Assembly: GCA_030142905.1 (NCBI GenBank)
Contig: JASJOG010000153.1
Coordinates: 190,001-254,000, forward strand
Reading direction: 5' to 3'
DNA: 64,000 bases
Origin: Heliopora coerulea
Lineage: Eukaryota > Cnidaria > Anthozoa > Scleralcyonacea > Helioporidae
Below, piece by piece: positions 60,925 to 64,000 of the stretch; positions within the stretch are counted from its first letter, which is position 1; every line of letters begins with the position of its first letter. The notes below the pieces were generated by a model. The model worked only from the letters and a program-made list of their open reading frames with translations, searched no databases and had not been told where the DNA came from. The translations under genes were made by a program, and so were the position numbers.

Positions 60925-61059
60925 ACTGCTGTACTCCCCAAGGGTGGTCTACAAACTGCTGGGGTTAATCATGGTTCTCGGACAAGTATTAATAACAAAG
61001 CAGGCAAATGCCAATCTGCTGTTAATTCAAATGATGAGCCATCACTAAACAAGAACAGT

Positions 61060-61380
61060 AGAGGATTCAAGATAGCTCATTTGAATATAAGAAGTTTAAT
61101 TAAACACGTTGATGAGTTATGTATATATCTTAGAAACAAGCATCAACAAAATGATGCTTGTGACACAGTGTCCAATCATGAAATAGTCTTAAAGGGATAT
61201 AAAACTACGTAAGGACAGAAATTGCCATGGTCGTGGTGTAATTTTTTATGTATGAAATTCAGTGGATTATGAAAAAAATTATTTAGATTTTGACAATTTG
61301 GAGTTGATCACAGTTGAGGTAATCAAATCTAAAACTAAACCTTTTAGTTAATACTTGGTATAAACCTCCAGTATGAATGG
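61060..61380 (+). pseudogene. APE endonuclease N-terminus
   Basis: GFKIAHLNIRSLIKHVDELCIYL is the canonical first strand and helix of non-LTR endonucleases, here within 20-residue blocks: FKIAHLNIRSL then HVDELCIYL. It is followed by SNHEIVLKGYKTT in the same or near frames. It degrades before the catalytic Glu/Asp motifs. Confidence 0.7.
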
Positions 61381-61399
61381 TATATAGTGAGTTTTAGAA

Positions 61400-62760
61400 T
61401 GATCCTGGGGGGTGTTGAAGTTTTTATCCAACGAGATTGCAGTATTGATGAAATGGAGTGTTTTGATTGATTGTTGATTTAATCTGATCAGTAAAATTTC
61501 AGGGGGGCTAGCAAACAGTTGGATCAGTGTGTTTTGGAATTGGTCAAAATAATGTGTTTTCTTTTCAGTCTGTAAGTGATTGTCAAATAGTATTGGGTTA
61601 AAAAAAAAACTAAAAAAAAAAAAAACAAAGAGATGGTGTTTTTGATATTTTTGTTGGTCAATTAGTGGATCAAGCTGTACAAAGTGAAGCTAGAAAGAGA
61701 ATTAATCAAAAAGGTGGAGATGAAACAGCCAAATTGATGTATTTTATGGGTGTAAAATTAATAAGAAAATTGGTTAAGATGGGATTAGGGAGGTAAAAAA
61801 TTAAAGAAACAAGCTAGAGGAATGGGACTATTTTTTGGTTTGAGTCCTGTAATTGAATTGCATAGAGCTATGATGGGAAATGTTACTGGCAAAAAAATTA
61901 CCACTCTTACTTAAACGAAGATTTTAAAGGATTTGTAATATTGTACAATGAGAAGTGGATTTTTTTTTTTTTGATCAGCATGTGGAGAAGAGATTTATTT
62001 GTATCATGATTTAGAGATATATGGTAAAAGGGGGTTGAGGAATTTGTTGAAGATAACAAAATAAGTATGATTCAAATGGATTCAAGTGTACATCACATTA
62101 GGAAGCAGGATGCAGTTGGAGTTAGAATTTATTTAGACCAATTGATAACATTGGATGAGTTTGTTCAATGGGTAAAGAAAATATTTAAGAGAAATATGAA
62201 TTGTTGCATGTTTTTACCAATGATGATTTGAAATTTGATCAGGGTAAGTAATAGTATATATAGATGTACTTGAAATGGTAAGACAACCGAACAAGATGCA
62301 GCCTGTGGAAAAGGTACATGTTTATCTTCGCTCTGTTTATCATGCATATTCTCATGTAAAAAATGCTTATGATTTTTGTGATTCTTATTTTGAAGAGAGC
62401 ATGGAAGAACTTTTATGTACAGCTTGTTTGAATATGGATGAAGCAGTATTTTAATTTGTCAAATTGCTTGCTGACTTCAGTTTGTGATGGATTAAACTTG
62501 ATAATTGAAGGGTTAAAAAATTATAAACAGGTTTGTGTTTTTGTTTTTTTAGGTGTATACCAAATCATTTCATGAAGTTTCTTCAGAGATTTAATAATGG
62601 TGTACAAAACAATAATGCTGCTTTACGTTTGAACAAGAATGCGGTTGATATGAATGATGTTGGTACAATCCATTGCTTAACTGGAGGAATATGCAAAATT
62701 AGAACACAAATGTTAACAAGTGATAATCCAGTATTGGTTGTGGCTTTGTAATATTTAGAC
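61400..62760 (+). other. Unclassified region with short coding-like stretches
   Basis: Plus-strand stretches with protein-like composition but no recognised domain: about 61630-61800 (FVGQLVDQAVQSEARKRINQ, LMYFMGVKLIRKLVKMG), 62065-62230 (VGVRIYLDQLITLDEFVQWV), 62278-62453 (KVHVYLRSVYHAYSHVKNAY) and 62540-62750 (RLNKNAVDMNDVGTIHCLTG). All are shorter than 75 codons and broken by stops. They could be relics of one element or exons of an unknown gene; nothing decides. Confidence 0.3.
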
Positions 62761-63660
62761 CATTCTTTGACCATTCAGATAGCTTTTTTGTTTTTTATTT
62801 ATTTCAGGAACTAGACCAACAATGCATGACAAAAAAATATAATGATGATAAACATGATGAACAAAAGAGTTCAGTTTAGATAATACTGCATTAAATGTAT
62901 AATCATATTTTGTATAAAATAAAATTGCTAATAATAAATGCACACTTGTACTGTCTGATAGATTTATGCTTATTGTTTCTTAGCAACACCAATATAAGCT
63001 TTGTTCTCCCTTTTTTAAATAGTTTTCTAAATGGATATTCTTTGAGGTTTGGATTTAATAAACAAATAATGTTTGAACTATCCTTTGATTAAAATATGAG
63101 AAGTGTTTCTTTGTTCGAATTGGGTATATAAAACTAAATTTTTAATGCAATAGAAAAAGAATGATTCATTTGCATTACCATATGAAGTTAGAATCTCTTG
63201 TAGAATTTTTTTCCTTGTTGAGTGGCTTCATATGTTAAGCATTTTGTTCAATAATGTTGAATGTTGATTGATTGAAACAACATGTAGCAGTTACTTGCTT
63301 GTTGTTGTCTTGGTTGCATACTTGCATTTTATGTTGAAAGGTAAGTGGGAGGTTGATGTTTTGTAGACCTGAAAGATGTTATGGATGTTTACCAAACTGA
63401 ACCCTTTTTTCTAGAGCTTCTCCAAGACTGCATCTTCTCAGTGGTTTGTAAATATCATGGAAGTGTTCTTCGATTGGCTTAAGGTAATCAGCATGCGCTC
63501 GTTGCTGCTGACTGCAAAATGATAAAAACCATTTTTTCATTGTATTTATTTCATGTTTTTCTTTTAAGGTAGAATATTGAAATGCAGTGACATGGTTTAA
63601 ATCAAATTTTTGAGTTTGATTTAGTTTACATATATTATATGCATACCACTGAAAGTTGTC
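62760..63660. other. No gene seen
   Basis: AT-rich sequence without recognisable coding, repeat or RNA signal. Confidence 0.45.
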
Positions 63661-63666
63661 TCTAAA

Positions 63667-63768
63667 GCCTGGTTTCCATTAAGTCACAAGAATTGTGAAA
63701 ATTGTTTCGTAGCAGTTGTCGGGACCCTTGTGATTTTTGTGATTCTAACAATTTAATGGAAACCAGGC
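63667..63768. mobile_element. 102-bp MITE-like inverted-repeat element
   Basis: Perfect 16-bp terminal inverted repeat GCCTGGTTTCCATTAA at the left and its complement at the right, with the interior also partly complementary (CACAAGAATTGTGA and GTGATTTTTGTGATTC). Flanks are TAAA and ATAA, so a TAA-type duplication is possible but offset by one base. Confidence 0.6.
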
Positions 63769-64000
63769 ATAATGTAACTTTCTTTTAGTTCCTTTAGGAT
63801 GTCAAATATTGTGTGATGTGTTCAACACTCCATGACAGAACTAATTTTTTTTTTATATTAGGTAAAAAAAGTACTTGAAAGGATTAATTGTCCAAAAAAT
63901 AAAGTACTTATGAAGAAAATGTTGATCATGTCTATAATTATTTTGAGACTTCTTGTTATTTTTTAATTTGATTGGTGAACATTCCTAGAGTGAATTATAC
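63769..64000. other. No gene seen
   Basis: Short AT-rich end of the window with nothing I can support. Confidence 0.4.

Larger units (their letters stand above)
59540..61400 (+). mobile_element. Non-LTR retrotransposon, 5' part (ORF1 with SGNH domain, endonuclease start)
   Basis: Plus strand, degenerate: an N-terminal domain (59540-59800), a coiled-coil-like charged region (59900-60180), an SGNH/GDSL-type esterase domain (60440-60920), then the start of an APE endonuclease (61060-61380). SGNH-type ORF1 proteins are known in some CR1-like elements. The RT is absent; the element is 3'-truncated near 61400. Confidence 0.7.

Noticed and set aside
62530..62553. A splice-like AG|gt...ag|gt pair suggesting an intron
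   Set aside because: The implied intron would be about 22 bp, too short, and the flanking frames are not convincing.

Overview
This is animal (invertebrate metazoan) nuclear DNA, AT-rich and built almost entirely of transposable elements nested inside one another. I see no complete host gene, no rRNA or tRNA gene and no CRISPR array. The evidence for a eukaryote is the mix of Penelope-like elements (PLEs), Ty3/Gypsy and BEL/Pao LTR elements, several non-LTR retrotransposons, hAT and Tigger-like DNA transposons, long (AT)n microsatellites and a Polinton/Maverick. The repertoire and the TATATA/TACGTA-type satellite would suit a mollusc such as a cephalopod, but the sequence does not settle the phylum.

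The centrepiece is a 16.2-kb Polinton (Maverick, a virus-like DNA transposon) at 18440-34662. It has AG...CT termini, about 320-bp terminal inverted repeats (TIRs) and a 6-bp target duplication TGAGTA. The left arm is read leftward: a small hydrophobic-tailed protein, the packaging ATPase, the double jelly-roll major capsid protein, a gene carrying a collagen-like tract, and a retroviral-type integrase. The right arm is read rightward from an 18-bp palindrome shared by the two divergent start codons: two unrecognised proteins, a penton-like minor capsid protein, a long fibre built of phage-tail-fibre-like repeats plus a lectin-like C-terminus, four small proteins (three with membrane segments) and the protein-primed family B DNA polymerase. 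Most large genes carry one or more frameshifts, and the capsid gene has a palindromic insertion, so this copy looks inactive as sequenced. Nearly all genes share a compact AATAAATG start signature, often fused to the stop codon of the previous gene.

The Polinton sits in the GIY-YIG endonuclease region of a minus-strand PLE (36.8 kb leftwards to 17.75 kb). Its right end carries an inverted second copy of its own left end together with 715 bp of left flanking DNA (33788-34502), a foldback-type rearrangement. The same PLE also holds a foldback insertion of PLE terminal repeats with a 12-bp target duplication (34811-35799).

Other regions, left to right: PLE pieces and a perfect palindrome plus microsatellite (1-2.2 kb); a dispersed repeat (2.2-3.3 kb); an APE-type non-LTR element (3.3-7.0 kb); a Gypsy element (about 7.6-15.9 kb) interrupted by a PLE (8.25-9.69 kb) and a hAT (11806-14409); two non-LTR reverse transcriptase tails (16.5-17.75 kb); after the Polinton, an unclassified repeat element (36.8-39.5 kb) and a small hAT derivative (39894-40785). 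A second, much older Polinton polymerase (40.9-41.74 and 52.74-53.23 kb) is split by an 11-kb nest holding the dispersed repeat, a Gypsy element with both LTRs (42852-47201) and a hAT (48098-52615), itself interrupted by another copy of the unclassified element. The window ends with a Tigger-like MITE, a minus-strand non-LTR element, a BEL/Pao fragment, a non-LTR element with an SGNH-type ORF1, and 2.5 kb without recognisable genes.
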